Shown piece after piece: positions 13,666 through 23,524 of a DNA stretch of 64,000 bases. The stretch covers positions 507,267 through 571,266 of the forward strand of contig VWZL01000919.1 of NCBI GenBank assembly GCA_013396915.1, written 5' to 3'. Numbering within the stretch: the stretch's first letter is position 1; every line of letters starts with the position of its first letter. The position numbers were made by a program, and so were the translations under genes. The stretch is from Stercorarius parasiticus (Eukaryota > Chordata > Aves > Charadriiformes > Stercorariidae). Under the pieces are notes generated by a model. It ran no database searches. It had not been told where the DNA came from and was given only the letters and a program-made list of their open reading frames with translations.

Positions 13666-13892
13666 GTACATTTGTTAGGGACATTGGGTTTGCATGGCAA
13701 GGTTTAGGTAGCAGCAGGGCTGCAGGTGTGGATTCTGTGACAAGATGCCAGAAGCTTCCCCCATGTTTGATAGACCCAGTCCCAACTGGCTCCAAGGCGG
13801 ACCCACCACTGGCCAAGGCTGAGTCAGTCAGCAACGGTGGTAGCGCCTCTGTAATAACATATTTCAGAAAGGGTAAGAACTCCTGCGCAACT
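13666..13892 (+). mobile_element. ERV LTR, left part (interrupted by CR1)
   Basis: This is the 5' part of an avian ERV LTR of the ERVL-like type. I recognise GACATTGGGTTTGCATGGCAAGG (13680-13702), the GCTTCCCCCATGTTTGATAGA block and GGTGGTAGCGCCTCTGTAATAACATATTTCAG (13839-13866), where the AT-rich end would be the TATA region. It stops at about 13892, where minus-strand CR1 begins, and resumes at about 16498. Apparent open frames on both strands here belong to the LTR and are not genes. Confidence 0.75.
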
Positions 13893-15235
13893 TCAGATGG
13901 GGTCTCATGAGAGGAGAGTGGAGGGGCAGAATCACCTCCCCCAACCCGCTGGCCACACTTTTGATGCAGCCCACAATATGGTTGGCTTTCTGGCCTGCAA
14001 GCACACATTGCTGGCTCATGTTGAGCTTCTCATCCAGCAACACCCCCAAGTCCTTCTCCTCAGGGCTGCTCTCAATCCATTGTCTGCCCAGCCTGGATTT
14101 GTGTTTGGGATTACGATGACCCAGGTGCAGGACCTTGCACTTGGCCTGGTTGAACTTCATGAAGTTTGCATGGGCCCACCTCTCAAGCCTGTCCAGGTCC
14201 CTCTGGATAGCATCCCTTCCCTCCAGCATGTCGACCATGCCACAGAGCTTGGTGTCGTTGGCAAACTTGCTGAGAGTGCACTCAATCCCACCATCCACGT
14301 CACCGACAGAGATATTGAACATCACCAGTCCCAGTACCGACCCCTGAGGGACTCTACTCATCACTCGTTTCCACTTGGACATTGAGCCATTGACCACAAC
14401 CCTTTGAGTGCAGCCATCCACCGAGGCTCCTTATCCACTGAGTGGCCCATCCATCAAATCCATGTCTCTCCAATTTAGAGACAAGGATGTTCTGTGGGAT
14501 AGTGTCAAACACTTTGCACAAGTCCAGTTAAATGACGTCAGTTGCTCTCCCCTTATCCACCAGTGCTGTAACTCCATCATAGAAGGTCACCAAATTGGTC
14601 AGGCATGACTTGCCCTTGGTGAAGCCATGTTGGCTGTCACCAATCACCTCCTTATTTTCCATGTGCCTCAGCAGAGTTTCCAGGAGGATCTGCTCCATGA
14701 TCTTGCCAGGCATAGCGGTGAGACTGACTGGCCTGTAGCTCCCCAGGTTTTCCTTTTTTCCCTTTTGAAAATGGTGCTCAGTGGGAACTTCACCGGACTG
14801 CCACGACTTTTAAAGTATAATAGAAAGTGGCTTATCAACATCATCTGCCAGTTTCCTCAGGACCCACAGTTGCATCTCATCAGGTCCCATGGGTTTGTGC
14901 AGCTTCAGGTTCCTCAGACGGTCTCGAACATGATCTTCTCCTATAGCGGCCAGTTCTTCATTCTCCCAGGCTCTGCCTTTGTCTTCTGTGATTTGGGCAG
15001 TATGTTTAGAGCCCTTGTCAGTGAAGACTGAGGTGAAAAAGTCATTAAGTACCTCAGCCTTCTCCATATCCTGGGTGACCAGATGTCCTGTTTCCTTCTG
15101 GAGAGGGCCCACACCTTCCCTACTCTTCCTTTTATCTTTGACATATTTAGAGAAGTTTTTCTTGTTGTCCTTGATGTCCCTGGCCAGATTTAATTCTATC
15201 TGGTCTTTAGCTTGTCTAATCTGGTTCCTGGCCAT
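13893..15235 (-). pseudogene. CR1 ORF2, reverse-transcriptase half, disrupted
   Basis: Three minus-strand open pieces (15235-14810, 14713-14528 and 14421-13864) cover the RT domain. They include KPMGPDE, the [14 protein letters not shown] motif and PQGSVLG. A TAA at 14528-14530 interrupts the motif-A region, which otherwise reads LDLCKVFDT with its aspartates kept. The catalytic box that should be FADD reads FAND (14254-14265), a G-to-A change in the second aspartate-box codon that would abolish polymerase activity. The frame then runs into LTR sequence at about 13893. RT copies CR1 RNA into DNA at the nick; this copy cannot. Confidence 0.88.
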
Positions 15236-15423
15236 TCAGACAGTTTCTCTGTATTCCTCCCAGTCTACCTGTCCTTGCTTTCACCCTCTGTAGGCCTTCT
15301 TTTTCCTTTTGAGTGTGTCTAGGGGTTCCTTGTTCTTCCATGAAGGCCTCCTGGCTTTTTTGCCTGACTTGTTCTTTCTTGGGATGCACCAATCCTGAGC
15401 TTGGAGGAAGTGATACTTGAATA

Positions 15424-16494
15424 CTAACCAGTTTTCTTAGGCCCCTCTCCCTTCAGTGCTTTATCCCATGTTACCCTACCAAGCAGATCCCTCAAGATGA
15501 CAAAGTCAGCTCTCCTGAAGTCCAGGGTAGTGAGCTTGCTATACACCTCCCTCACTGCCCTAAGGATCTTGAACTCTACCATTTCATGATCACTGCAGCC
15601 AAGGCTACACTTTAGCTTGACATTCCTGACTAGACCCTCCCTGTTGGTAAGGACAAGGTCCAGCACAACTCCTCTCCTTGTTTGTTCCTCTACCATTTGG
15701 AGAAGAAAGTTGTTATTGACATATTTCAAGAAATTCCTGGATTTCTTGTGCCCCTCTGTGTTTTCCCTCCAACAGATATCAGGGTGGTTGAAGTCCCCCC
15801 AAAGGACCAGGGTCTGTGAATGCAATACTGCTCCTATCTGTCTATTGAGGGCCTCATCCACTCCATTGTCCTGGTTAGGTGGCCTGTAGCATATCCTCAC
15901 TGTAATTTCACCTGCCTCTGTGTTCTCTTTAATTTTGGCCCATAAGCTCTCTGTTGGGTCTTCATTCATCCCCAGGTGGAGCTCCATCCACTCCAGTTAT
16001 TCATTGATATAGAGGGCAACACCCCCTCCGTGTCTCCCCTGCCTGTCCTTCCTGAAGAGCCTGTATCCCCCTCTATTCCAACACTCCACTCATAGGAGCC
16101 ATCCCACCACATCTCTGTGACGCCAATGAGATTGTAGGAGGTGTGCGCACGTCTCTAACTTGTCATGTTTTTTCCCTGTGCTATGTATATTTACATAGAG
16201 GCACTTCAGCTGGGCCTCTAATGAAGCTGACCTATGGGCTGGAGTGGCTGCATTTCGTTCGTGCTGCTCTTCAGGTGGCCTTCCTTTGAGGTGTTTTATC
16301 TGTGACTCACCAGTTCCTATTGCCTCAGGAGCCCCTGGCTCGTCTCCATAAGACTTCGAGTGTGCTGCAGTGTACCCAGCACATCTCAGAGCAACAGGTT
16401 GAGGGCCTTCACTAGCAACCCCTCCCTCAGACCCTGGAGCGTCATCTGTTGGCTTGTCACGAGTAAGCCTGATACTATTCCCCTCCCTGTTCAA
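15424..16494 (-). pseudogene. CR1 ORF2, endonuclease half, disrupted
   Basis: Reading minus from 16494, the first frame (134 codons) gives the CR1 ORF2 N-terminal region, including LEAQLKCLYVNIHS, the start of the APE-type endonuclease. Near 16145 the frame shifts: the expected continuation LIGVTEMWWDGS is found in another frame. The next long frame (15987-15424, 187 codons) carries the endonuclease core, with GDFN at about residues 64-67 and SDH at 132-134. These are the conserved acidic/Asn and Asp-His motifs of APE endonucleases, which nick target DNA for target-primed reverse transcription. Catalytic motifs are visible but the frame is broken, so this is a pseudogene. Confidence 0.85.
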
Positions 16495-16497
16495 GTC

Positions 16498-17373
16498 TGC
16501 AGAGAAACAACTCTGCAGACACCAAGGTCAGTGAAGAAGGAGAGGGAGGTGGTGCTCCATGCACCAGAGCAGAGATTCCCCTGCAGCCTGTTGTGACCAT
16601 TGTGAAACAGGTTGTCCCCCTGTAGCCCATCGAGGTCCACAATGGAGCAGATATCTAACCTGCAGCCCACAGAGGACCCCATGCCAGAGCAGATGGCTGC
16701 CCTGAAGGGCGCTGTGACCAGTGTGGAGACCCCACGTTGCAGCAGGCTCCTGTCAGGGCCCGTGGACTCATGGATAGAGGAGCCCATGGTGGAGCAGGTT
16801 TGCTGTCAGGACTTGTGACCCCATGGGAGACCCATGCTGGAGCGGTCCATTCCTGAAGGACTGCAACCAATGGAAAGGACCCATGCTGGAACCGTTTGTG
16901 AAGAACTGCAGCCCATGGGAAGGACCCATGTTGGAGGAGTTCATGGAGGACTGTCTCTTGTGGATGGGACCCCACGCTGGATCAGGGGAAGAGCATAAGG
17001 AAGGAGTGGCAAAGACAACATGTGATGAACTGACCACAACCCCCATTCCCCATCCCCTTGCGCTGCTCTGGGGGAGGAGGTATAGAAAATTGGGAGTGAG
17101 GTTGAGCCTGGGAAGAAGGGAGAAGTGGGGAAAGGTGTTTTAAGTTTTGTTTTCATTTCTCACTATCTGACTTTTGATTGGCAATAAATTAAATTAATTT
17201 TCCCCAGTTGAGTCTGTTTTGCTTGTGACTGTAATTGGTGAGTGATCTCTCCCTGTCCTTATCTTGACTCATAAGCTTTTTGTCATATTTCCTCTCCCCT
17301 ACCCTGTCGAGGACGGGGAGTGATAGAGTGGCTTGGTGGGCACCTGGTGTCCAGCCAAAGTCAAACCACCACA
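16498..17373 (+). mobile_element. ERV LTR, right part
   Basis: This is the continuation of the LTR begun at 13666. It resumes with AGAAACAACTCTGCAGACACC and includes a GC-rich block of in-frame 45-base repeats (16826-16980). A polyadenylation signal AATAAA lies at 17183-17188 in a T/A-rich stretch. The end reads GGTGTCCAGCCAAAGTC, then AAACCACCACA, terminating in CA at 17373. With the CR1 removed the LTR is about 1.1 kb. No internal viral region adjoins it, so it is a solo LTR. The 3' terminus resembles that of the LTR ending at 55571. Open frames across 16.5-17.2 kb on both strands are products of this repeat, not host genes. Confidence 0.8.
16826..16980 (+). repeat. 45-bp tandem repeat inside LTR
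   Basis: Units begin with a GGACCCATGCTGGA-like core. Units at 16877-16921 and 16922-16966 are each exactly 45 bases, a longer first unit (about 51 bases) starts at 16826, and a partial unit starts at 16967. One frame stays open through them, giving GPMLE-type 15-residue repeats. This is an intrinsic minisatellite of the LTR family as far as I can tell. Confidence 0.75.
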
Positions 17374-17378
17374 AGAGG
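17374..17378. repeat. Right target-site duplication of the nested LTR (tentative)
   Basis: AGAGG immediately follows the LTR terminal CA at 17373 and equals 13661-13665. Five bases is the usual duplication length for ERVL-type elements. Confidence 0.45.
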
Positions 17379-18839
17379 TAAGGGGTTAGGACTAGGTCAG
17401 GATTAGTTAGGGGCAGGATTAGTCTGTATTCTGAAGGTCATGTTCTGAAGATCTGAAGTGTCTTTGTGGTGCACGGACTGTTTGTGGCTGATAAGCCTTT
17501 GCACATGACCACAAAAGACTTTTGTATGTGTTACATTACAATACTGTTATAGCTACCTAAAGTGAACATATCACCTTGGGAATGAATTTTATGATGTGGC
17601 CTGACCACCAAAATGTTCCCCATGAAGAAAACAGATGAAGTCTGTTGATCTATCTCTGGACAATCAGGACCTGACAAACTCAAATCGCTACTTATTTGGG
17701 GGGAAATCTCAAGCCCAGTTTTAATGTCTGTTACGCATCGGAAGTACTTTCAGGAATATTTAGACTTAAGGAATTTTATTCATCCAAGGTATATGTTACT
17801 GCAAGTCTATTAATCAGGACCATATCACTATGAAAAAAATCTATATTATTGTGCTTTTGCTCTTCTCCCTGTCTCGCCTAGAACAAAATGACTGCGCTAT
17901 TCTATGTGATCTTGTGCTGCAAATTTATAAATTCAACTCTATTTTCTGGTTCTGTTCTGTCTTTTATTTCCTTGATTAATAACTTTTCACCATTGTAGTG
18001 TGTTGAGATACAGCAGATATTGGTTCAGTCTTACAGTGGATCTTTGCTTATCTACTGTGCAGTGAAAAAATGATGAAGCATATTTCACAGTTTTGTAGAG
18101 ACAGAGATTGGTACACTGATTTCTTTTCGCATACCTCATTTGACTGTGGAGATATACTATATAAGCATTCAAAAAAAAATCAGCAATTTGTTGTGAGTGC
18201 TTCATCTAATATTTTCCTATAGTAGATAGTCTTACCGTGTGATTTACTAGAGTCAGCTTTCACAGCAGAACACAAACCTTTCTAGTAAATAGTGAAGTAA
18301 TAAGAAATGAAGGCATCTTTTTGATGATAGAGAAACATAACTTCGTTATTGAAATTCAATCTGTTCTCTATTTATGCTTAAACCTCTCAAATTCCAAAGC
18401 TCTAAACAAAAAAAAAATAAAGAAAAAGAGATTTATGTTTTCTACATATGACTGCCTCAGCAGAATCCACAAAGTTAAAGTGCCTCCAGTGTGATCAGAC
18501 TTCAAACAGAAGGAATAAAAAAAAATAAGTTAAAGTTCTGTTCCTCTTAAATCCAGTGACAAAACTCCCACTTGATTTCAGTAGGGCCACAGTGGTGTCT
18601 TCTGGCCTAAAAAGTCTATGAATATTGATTAATATTATTCTCAACACTGTGTACCTGGTCTTTAAAGAAATGCAGAGGAAGCAGAAGAGATTCAGACCTC
18701 TTTGATCTGGGAAACAGTCTTGCTTAAAAGTATAGTCTGTAGTCATCTGCAAATTTTGACAAGTCTCAGCTAGTATCTCTGTTTTAGGAAACTAGCTTAA
18801 CATTAACAAAGCTTATAATTGTGCCTGTTTAGGTACCCT
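17379..18839. other. Non-coding stretch, nothing recognised
   Basis: AT-rich DNA with no gene, RNA or repeat that I can support. Confidence 0.55.
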
Positions 18840-19200
18840 GGATCAGACTACCATTACCTTTTTCTGCAGTTGAAAACCTCTTACTTATTGCTACTGTCAG
18901 TTTGTGAGTTGCTAGCAACTTATTAATCCATAGCAGTGTTTTGTATCTCACCTTATGTCTCCTACCACCTATAACAGTTCCTTGTCAAAGGCTTTTTGAA
19001 AATCTGAATAATACATCACCATTATCCACTATTTTCCTGACATACAAAAATAATTTTAGTACACCAAGTCTTGTAATGTTGTTTCATGACAGTTTAAAGC
19101 AATCAAAGTCACTGAGCTAAACAAATCCATGTATCTTGTCCCTTTTTTGTAATCATAAATTGCAGCTGTCTTTTTTTATCTTTGAAATGGAGTAATGTTT
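18840..19200 (-). mobile_element. Ancient CR1/L3-like LINE remnant
   Basis: The plus strand reads TGTCAAAGGCTTTTTGAAAATC (18983-19004), then text resembling ATTATCCACTATTTTCCTGAC. This is like the reverse complement of the RT region of old CR1/L3 LINEs, where it encodes the segment between the QxGF-type motif and the aspartate box. Divergence is high and no frame survives. The orientation would be minus. Boundaries are rough. Confidence 0.45.
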
Positions 19201-20943
19201 GCTCTGAGTAAGGCTCTAGATTTTTCTTGTGAAGGTTCATCGAGGCAGTAGGTAGACCACATGCCCTGGAAGAACTGATTCTCAATAATGTTCCTGGAAC
19301 CTTATCTACTAAAGTTGTCCATGTAAGGCCTATTTCTGTGTATTGATGTTTTTTCCTGTAGTGTCTTGGGTGACTGAATATCTTCTCAAGAGTACAAATG
19401 TATTCTGATGATTATCTGCATATATGCATTTCTATCGCATGAGTGGACCAGGAAGTGAAGAAACACAGATGATCATACAAATTTTAGCTTTAATATATAT
19501 GTAAACAAGATAGAAAAAAAATTAGCCAAATCATGAACTGAAGACTTTCATTTTCATCATGTTAGCAAACATACAGAAAAACTCTTAACGATAAAGTGAC
19601 TGCTCCTCAGACTGACATACGGACAGACAACAAAAGGGAGACTATGCAAAAGTTGTTTTAGTGCTCAGCAATTTACAGATTTTTCTCCAAATATTGACTC
19701 CATTATAAAATATGGCTAGGTCTAAATCGCTACGGAAAGGAGCTCTAACCTGTGTCCTTGATAGTGAAAAGACTAAATTTTGGGAAGTGTCTTCTGTTTG
19801 ACTGTACAGAAGATTGGTGAAACAGATATAACATAGTCTGAACTAATATTTTTGTTTTATAACTTTGTGGCTGTCACTGACTTTTCTCAATTTCTACCAC
19901 CATGGAACATGCCAAATTAAAAGGAATTCCTTTTGGATGGAGAAAGGACTTCAGAGCCACTGAGTGCTTGTCCACTAGGAAAAGATCATTGGGACCAACA
20001 GCTCACTTAACACTCTCAATTTTTCCATACTTAACAATCATGACAGAGGGAAAATTTTCAGTCAGATTTGTGACTTGGATATAAAAAGACTCTGTCAGTT
20101 GTTGAATTTCCTTTGAGGTAGCTTTGTCTGTTTTCTATACAACTGTGTTTCACAAGCTCTGAAAAATTAGATTTTGTGTATTATATGTAGGGTATGAATT
20201 TTACATCTCTCCTTTTTCCCTCTCTCATATTTTACAATATGTATGTTCTTTTTTAAAAAACATGAAGGGCAAGGACATGTGATCCAGTATGGTTTCATAA
20301 TTATTGATAGATGGTTCTTCATCTGAAGAACAAACAAATACTTTCACAGAAGACTTTTTTTTGCCTTTTAAGAGAGATAAGGAAGAAGAAGGCCAGATCT
20401 CTTAGTGTCTTTCAAAAAGCCTATATTAAACAAAGCACAAAATTACTCTTTCTTTTGTAAACAACAGAATAATCAGACTGGAATATAGTAAGATATATCA
20501 TCAGATATATCAAGCTGGAAAACTAAAGTATAAGATTTACACACTAAAACATGCCATTTTTTTTGTTCTCAGATATGTATACTGTTTAAATTGAAAAACA
20601 TTTTTCTTTCTAGCTATAATCTCAGGCTGAATCTACTTCATAAACACCACAGTAAAAATTGGGGTACACTTGTATGCTCCCAAGTACAGCACCAGTGCAC
20701 AAAGAAAAGCTTTTCAGTATTTTGTAAGTCCATTTCTTAAATGGAGTATAAAATTACACTTGTGCCAGCAAAATATTTGTGGGGCATGTGGTGGCAAAAT
20801 CTAATAGTTAAAAGCTCTTACTATCTTCTAAGGGTGAAGTTCTAGCCTGATATGATGGTGATGGTCATTTTTATCCAGATCCCACGTTTATTCTGTGCAG
20901 GTCCAGCTAAAACTTGAAAATAAATACTTATTTTTGTGCATAG

Positions 20944-21076
20944 ATTCTACAGATGAATCAAGACTGACATCCACAGCAAATAACAATTTCCATCATAAAA
21001 TGAGGAAAAAGAGAGACTGCTCCAAGGAAAATTTCGAGCAACTGACAGTGATAAGCCGTCCAGAAGATTTGAAAGA
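20944..21076 (+). CDS. Candidate internal exon A (unidentified gene)
   Basis: This 133-base segment is preceded by a good acceptor (CTTATTTTTGTGCATAG) and followed by a GTAAGT donor at 21077. It is open in one frame, starting in phase 1 and ending in phase 2. Its codons look coding-like, with many C/G-ending codons and a charged, hydrophilic product that includes KMRKKRDCSKENFEQL and VISRPEDLK. Its end phase fits the start of the candidate exon at 22690, which gives an unbroken frame across the join. I do not recognise the protein and could find no other exon that clearly belongs to it. Chance cannot be excluded, since phase match alone occurs one time in three. Confidence 0.3.
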
Positions 21077-22689
21077 GTAAGTGTGACTTTCTCTGGTGAT
21101 ACATCGAAAAACCACCGCATCATCAGATGAGAAGACTGCCCAGTACAGTTTTGAAACTTCCCGTATTTTTAACACTACATTTGCTGAAATGAAACATCAT
21201 TGTATGTTTTTGTAATACACGAAGGAGTATTCAGAAGTGAATTTCACTGACACAGCTGGGTTTAGCCACTTATTTTCTCACCTGAACAGGTTTTTCTAGC
21301 AAGATACTATTGTTAGTGTGAGACAGTAGCTTAAACAATTTTCTCATCAATCATTCTAGATCTGAATTATCTATTGATTTGATCATATGCACAGCTTTGC
21401 TTAATATTCAATTGTATTTGAATTAGCAACTTTGCACTAGTGCTTAAAAGACCTTCATAGTTTGAACCAATCAACAGAAATCCAGATACTAAGGAAAGTT
21501 ATTCAGCAAAATTGTTAATTCTCAGGAGCAGTCAGACTGTTGTGGATGGGAATGCTAAATAACATCTTAGTAGTGGCTTTTTGCTGGTTGCAGGTAACTA
21601 GCATTATTATTAGATGTCAGCATCCTTTGGTGACATCTGAGGGAAGCTTGTTTTAACTAATGACTAAATTTTTTTTCATTTGCTGCAGTAATATTTTGCA
21701 ATGAATGATTCCTCTAGCTCAGCTATTAATTTATTCACATTGTTTTATTCTGCTTCCCTGTCAAGCCAATATTACCATTTTATTTTTTCACTCACCTTTT
21801 ACTCCTAATGGCTAACATCAATGACTCCTGAGACAATGTCTTCCAGCCAGTAACTACTCGGGATCCACCAGAATTCATTGTTGCCACATGTTTGACTAGA
21901 ATACAACTGGGATTGAAAAATATACCAATTGATTGATTATTTCTTACATGGCATTTCTGCTGCAAACTTGTAGCATGAGCAAACAAAACTGAAACTCAAA
22001 CACAACCTCTGTAATGACTGAAGATTGTACCAATAAGATCTTTGCTTATTGCATGTATATGAAATAGAGATGAATAACTCCTACATCCAGTTGAACTTCC
22101 TGATGTGGACTGGCCTAGATTATGATTTGTTTTACTCTGTGGGAAGACTTGAAATCAAGTGATAATGTCTAGTATAAGTTGTTTTTATATAAGAATTAAT
22201 GCTAGTTTATATAGAGGACCTAAACTGGATCATAATAAAACTTTGGAATGTTGGGTCTGTAAACAAAAGCAGCACTGCTATGGCTCTGGTTAACCTTTAA
22301 CTGTCAATAAAATAGGATATGCAATACCCACCTCTGAACTGCCTAATTCCAAAACATTACATCTGAAAGAACCTGTCAGGGTGATGTGGCACTTACAGAC
22401 CCACAGATTGTCATGAAGTGTATTAAATTCATGTAAAAAAAAGTAGCTGAAGTAGCAAAGTGTGAACCGATTGCTAATCTTAAAATAAACTGCACCTTAC
22501 TTCATAATTAATAAAACCAAACCATGCCAGATAGTGGTAAAGACAAAGATGAAAAACATAGAGTGATATCTACTATTTCTACAGCTACTGTACAGTATGA
22601 ATATAGTGGCAATTTAAGACGATTAGACCAGTATTCTCATAGGCAACACCTTGCATTTGCTTTATATACCTTTGTGATTTCTTTTACAG

Positions 22690-22987
22690 TTCTTTAAACA
22701 TAAAAGTTGATCGGGACACAATTATTTTGCCTTCAACTTATTTACTTAGTGCAAGTGGCAAGTTCCAGCAGATAGAGCACATATCAGTGTCAGTTGCTCT
22801 GTTTAAAGTAGTGGAAATGCTGTCCTCAGTCCTCGAGAAAATTACTTCAACAATTCATCATGATGTGAACTGTACTAGTGATTTTCGTACATTTTATTCT
22901 AACAAGGAATCACAGCAATGGCACTGTTACATAATACTAATTCTTACTGACTTTGAGCTGGATCCTTTTTCCAGAGATGGTTGTTAG
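22690..22987 (+). CDS. Candidate exon B, partial or terminal (unidentified gene)
   Basis: After the acceptor TGATTTCTTTTACAG (ending 22689), a frame is open for about 99 codons to a TAG at 22988. It begins in the phase expected from candidate exon A, the junction codon reading GAT. The product starts SLNIKVDRDTIILPSTYLL and contains VALFKVVEMLSSVLEKITST. Several GT dinucleotides inside (for example GTGAAC at 22865) could be donors. If none is used, this would be a terminal coding exon ending at 22987-22990. No domain is recognised and codon use is less coding-like toward the end. Confidence 0.25.
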
Positions 22988-23507
22988 GGCGGGATTTCTG
23001 TGGAGATTTTCCTCATTAAGTGTCTAGGAAAAAGTCCCTAGACAGTTTCAGTTTGGGTTTTTACTGTGTTACCTTACTTAATAGTATCCAAAAGTATGGT
23101 AAATGCTTTATAGAAATAAAAGTATGAAAGACTATACTGTATAATCTCTGATGCAATTAAATTAAGAAGTAAATTAAGAGGAAGAGAAGTTCTACCGTCA
23201 CATTGGATTATGCATTATCTTCAGCTCTTACTCAGGCATAAATTGGAATAAGAACCACTCTGCACATACTCAGGCAAATAAAGGTTGTGAAGAGTGAAAG
23301 AGAAGAGCAAAGGAAGTTGTCAGGTAACTGATTGCACTGTGAATAAGTTGCCTAGATTTTGTCCATCATGTTGAGACCTAGAGTAGATGGTTGGATAGAA
23401 ACATTTGAGGAAGCGTTATACTTTGGAAGAAGCATTATCTTGTATTTATTATTGCTTTTCACCAAGAACAACTGGAAAGGAATTGTACCCTTAGTTCTAC
23501 ATTTTCC

Positions 23508-23524
23508 TTTTTTTTTTTTTTTTT
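23508..23524 (+). repeat. Poly(T) run
   Basis: Seventeen consecutive T followed by CAG. It resembles a strong splice acceptor, but no convincing exon follows. Confidence 0.85.

Larger units (their letters stand above)
13893..16497 (-). mobile_element. CR1 LINE, minus strand, lacking its 3' end
   Basis: This is a CR1 non-LTR retrotransposon read on the minus strand. It runs from the start region of ORF2 (near 16494) through the endonuclease and most of the reverse transcriptase, and stops near 13893. The left junction falls in the RT thumb region just after the codons for MRPHL, where CR1 normally continues with EYCVQFW. The last several hundred bases and the 3' tail are absent. This is unusual, because CR1 copies are normally cut at the 5' end and keep the 3' end. 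The LTR around it continues on both sides, so the CR1 lies inside the LTR. No clear target-site duplication of the CR1 is visible. Confidence 0.88.

Noticed and set aside
13316..14008. 230-codon minus-strand open frame
   Set aside because: It crosses the LTR-CR1 junction and mixes LTR and CR1 sequence in a frame unrelated to the CR1 RT frame. It is not a gene.
13897..14385. 162-codon plus-strand open frame
   Set aside because: It is the antisense of the CR1 RT coding region.
16491..17156. Several overlapping open frames of 68-106 codons on both strands
   Set aside because: All lie in the GC-rich, repetitive LTR. None has a host gene domain.
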